A stretch of 5,091 nt of DNA from the NCBI GenBank assembly GCA_040900105.1, contig JBBDZP010000027.1, forward strand, positions 1 through 5,091. Reading direction: 5' to 3'. Shown piece after piece: positions 4,268 to 5,091 of the stretch. Every line of letters begins with the position of its first letter. The stretch's first letter is position 1. Under the pieces are notes generated by a model, which saw only the letters and a program-made list of their open reading frames with translations, did not search any database and was not told the DNA's origin. Both the position numbers and the translations under genes were made by a program. The stretch is from JACPDD01 sp040900105 (GTDB lineage Bacteria; Patescibacteriota; Microgenomatia; Levybacterales; UBA12049).

Positions 4268-4351
4268 GCTGGAGTGGCAGAGTAGCAATTGCACGTGGCT
4301 GTAGACCACGCGTCCGAAAGGGCTCCGGGGGTGCAATTCCCTCCTCCAGCA
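4268..4351 (+). tRNA. tRNA-Tyr(GUA), with altered D-loop/T-loop contact bases
   Basis: Acceptor GCTGGAG / CTCCAGC is perfect. The anticodon stem CGTGG/CCACG holds loop CTGTAGA with anticodon GTA (4301-4303). A long variable arm, as expected for bacterial tRNA-Tyr, folds as GTCC-GAAA-GGGC. Discriminator is A4351 and CCA is not encoded. The T arm is GGGGG-TGCAATT-CCCTC, so the base at position 55 is G (4333) instead of the nearly universal U. The D loop reads GTAGCA where GTGGC is usual, so position 18 appears to be A (4284) while G19 (4285) is kept. Both partners of the 18-55 tertiary pair are thus changed. Confidence 0.92.
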
Positions 4352-4371
4352 CTGCGTCCCAAGCAGAGCTT

Positions 4372-4443
4372 GCCTCGGTGGCTCAGTGGTAGAGCAAGTC
4401 ATTGGTAATGACTAGATCGTGGGTTCGATTCCCACTCGAGGCT
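4372..4443 (+). tRNA. tRNA-Thr(GGU)
   Basis: Acceptor GCCTCGG / TCGAGGC (one G-U pair), D stem GCTC/GAGC, anticodon stem AGTCA/TGACT around TTGGTAA with anticodon GGT (4404-4406), T arm GTGGG-TTCGATT-CCCAC, discriminator T4443. CCA is not encoded. It decodes ACC and ACU. It lies 20 bp after tRNA-Tyr and 29 bp before rpmG; the spacer before it contains a small CTGC...GCAG hairpin (4352-4367). Confidence 0.95.
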
Positions 4444-4451
4444 CTCAGTGG

Positions 4452-4466
4452 TATAATGAAAGGAGG
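4452..4466 (+). promoter_or_regulatory. Consensus -10-like box and strong SD site before rpmG
   Basis: TATAAT (4452-4457) follows the end of tRNA-Thr by eight bases; the hexamer 17 bases upstream (TTCCCA, inside the tRNA T arm) is a poor -35 box, so promoter activity is uncertain. The sequence AGGAGG (4461-4466) lies six bases before the rpmG ATG and is the best SD site in the window. A transcript from this -10 box would start on or beside the SD site, so co-transcription with the tRNAs is the simpler model. Confidence 0.5.
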
Positions 4467-4472
4467 AGGAAT

Positions 4473-4649
4473 ATGGCAAAAAAAGGAGAACACAGAATAA
4501 CGGTTGGTCTTACTTGCACGGTTTGTAAAAACAGGAATTACGTAACGCAACGCAATAAACTTAATACAGAGGCAAAGCTCTTGCTCAAGAAGTACTGCGG
4601 TCATTGTAAGAAAAAGACTGAGCACAAAGAAACCGAAAAACTAAAGTAG
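4473..4649 (+). CDS. rpmG: 50S ribosomal protein L33
   Basis: L33 is a small zinc-ribbon protein of the large ribosomal subunit near the E site. The 58-residue product starts MAKKGEHRITVGLTC. It has two CXXC knuckles, CTVC (15-18) and CGHC (42-45), i.e. the zinc-binding (C+) form. The intervening NYVTQRNKLNTEAKLLLKKYC matches the family core, and the tail is lysine-rich as usual, only slightly longer than the common 49-55 residues. The ATG at 4473 is fixed by AGGAGG six bases upstream. It lies between tRNA-Thr(GGU) and tRNA-Trp (11 bp gap). In many bacteria rpmG and tRNA-Trp come just before secE-nusG-rplK; here secE is instead about 3.4 kb away on the opposite strand. Confidence 0.96.
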   Translation: MAKKGEHRITVGLTCTVCKNRNYVTQRNKLNTEAKLLLKKYCGHCKKKTEHKETEKLK

Positions 4650-4660
4650 GTCTTTGACGG

Positions 4661-4732
4661 AGGGACGTGGTGAAACGGTTATCACAGCAGTCTCCAAAAC
4701 TGCTTTTCTCAGTTCGAATCTGAGCGTCCCTG
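4661..4732 (+). tRNA. tRNA-Trp(CCA)
   Basis: Acceptor AGGGACG / CGTCCCT is perfect. D stem is GTGA/TCAC with GG in the loop, the anticodon stem GCAGT/ACTGC holds loop CTCCAAA with anticodon CCA (4694-4696), and the T arm is CTCAG-TTCGAAT-CTGAG. Discriminator is G4732, the usual base for bacterial tRNA-Trp. The following bases are CACCA, so CCA is not directly encoded. It lies 11 bp after rpmG. Repeat copy B begins 11 bp after it, where secE would be expected in the common gene order. Confidence 0.95.
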
Positions 4733-4743
4733 CACCATTCCCT

Positions 4744-4988
4744 CTTCTTTTGTCCGCCAAAAGAAGCAAAAGCTCTCGTCAGGTCTTGTCTCGTGCTTTC
4801 GGAACTTTGTTCGCTCATCGGGTGATAACGGTCCACGCCTGTCTGCGTTTCACTTGCATGGCGAGCTCCTTCGCTTCGCTCAGTCCGCTCCCTCCGAATC
4901 CACGGGTTCCCCCTGATTCGCTCACAAAATTCCTCATGCACTCAACTTCGAATTGACGAATTAAATCATTGAAGAATTGATTGAAAAT
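4744..4988 (+). repeat. Structured intergenic repeat, copy B
   Basis: This copy opens with a perfect 9-bp hairpin, CTTCTTTTG (4744-4752) and CAAAAGAAG (4758-4766). Its core at 4767-4804 aligns with copy A and shares the exact 12-mer CTCGTGCTTTCG (4790-4801). A diverged middle holds GAGC and CTTCGCTTCG-type words, and the closing 25-mer (4964-4988) matches copy A at 23 of 25 positions. Relative to copy A, four hairpin pairs are changed on both sides so that pairing is kept. The element begins 11 bp after tRNA-Trp on the same strand. Open frames across it are not convincing as proteins. Confidence 0.65.
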
Positions 4989-5010
4989 TAAAAATTAGAA
5001 ATTGGAAATT
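4983..5010. repeat. 7-bp tandem array, four units
   Basis: GAAAATT, AAAAATT, AGAAATT and GGAAATT follow each other without gaps; every unit ends AAATT and only the first two bases vary. It begins inside the closing 25-mer of repeat copy B. Copy A instead carries a different 7-bp array (CATTAAT) near the same end. It resembles the slippage-type arrays elsewhere in this window and has no visible coding role. Confidence 0.65.
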
Positions 5011-5033
5011 CTCTTCGCAGAAGTCCTATGGCG

Positions 5034-5074
5034 CAAACTCTTGCCAGATGTAGCTTGGGTGCTTTATAAACTCG
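5034..5074 (+). repeat. Possible third, diverged copy (C) of the structured repeat core
   Basis: CAAACTCTTGCCAGATGTAG (5034-5053) and GGTGCTTTATAAACTCG (5058-5074) line up by eye with the copy A core (CAAAGCCTCTTGCCAAGTCT, then CGTGCTTTCGAAAGCTCG) in the same order and spacing. No clean 9-bp hairpin precedes it, so the match may be partial or fortuitous. It runs to the window edge. I see no gene in 5011-5091. Confidence 0.35.
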
Positions 5075-5091
5075 GGTGCGTTAAGTACAAA

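Noticed and set aside
4135..4402. Minus-strand frames across the tRNA cluster encoding WSRRWDSNPRLAV-type peptides
   Set aside because: These are the well-known false translations of antisense tRNA T arms.
4585..4956. Open frames on both strands across rpmG, tRNA-Trp and repeat copy B
   Set aside because: They run through a tRNA gene and a repeat and have no family features; they are by-products of GC-richer non-coding sequence.

Overview
The window looks like chromosomal sequence from a small-genome bacterium, most likely a Candidate Phyla Radiation (Patescibacteria; Parcubacteria or Microgenomates type) member. This is an inference from compact AT-rich genes (19 G+C in 60 bases at 1561-1620), very short ribosomal and Sec proteins, mostly absent Shine-Dalgarno (SD) sites, and gene spacers made of short degenerate repeats. 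No rRNA is present to settle the lineage.

Left third (1-1215): a minus-strand transcription/translation operon, secE > nusG > rplK (rplK cut by the window edge), with a palindromic repeat between nusG and rplK. Two promoters of opposite orientation lie back to back at 1142-1206, one for secE and one for galU. The galU promoter would start transcription almost on the galU ATG.

Centre left (1215-2801): galU (UDP-glucose synthesis) followed by a PAP2-family membrane phosphatase, both on the plus strand. The galU stop codon lies in a hairpin, and the spacer is an array with an 8-bp period that runs into the PAP2 start codon. Both products fit envelope or glycolipid metabolism.

Centre (2802-4190): mostly gene-poor. 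It holds a structured repeat (copy A), a G-rich tract with a long hairpin, two small minus-strand membrane-protein genes of unknown function with good SD sites and about 57-60% G+C, their candidate promoter, a doubtful 49-residue plus-strand ORF, and two further inverted repeats or hairpins. The two-gene cassette differs in composition and start signals from its neighbours and may have been acquired.

Right (4192-4732): tRNA-Thr(UGU), tRNA-Tyr(GUA), tRNA-Thr(GGU), rpmG and tRNA-Trp(CCA), all plus strand. This is the classic segment that usually leads into secE-nusG-rplK; here that second half lies at the other end of the window in opposite orientation. Immediately after tRNA-Trp comes copy B of the structured repeat, then a 7-bp tandem array and a possible third copy (C) at the window end. 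Copies A and B carry non-identical hairpins that differ by compensating base-pair changes. The repeat and the tRNA-Tyr with altered elbow bases are the observations most worth checking.
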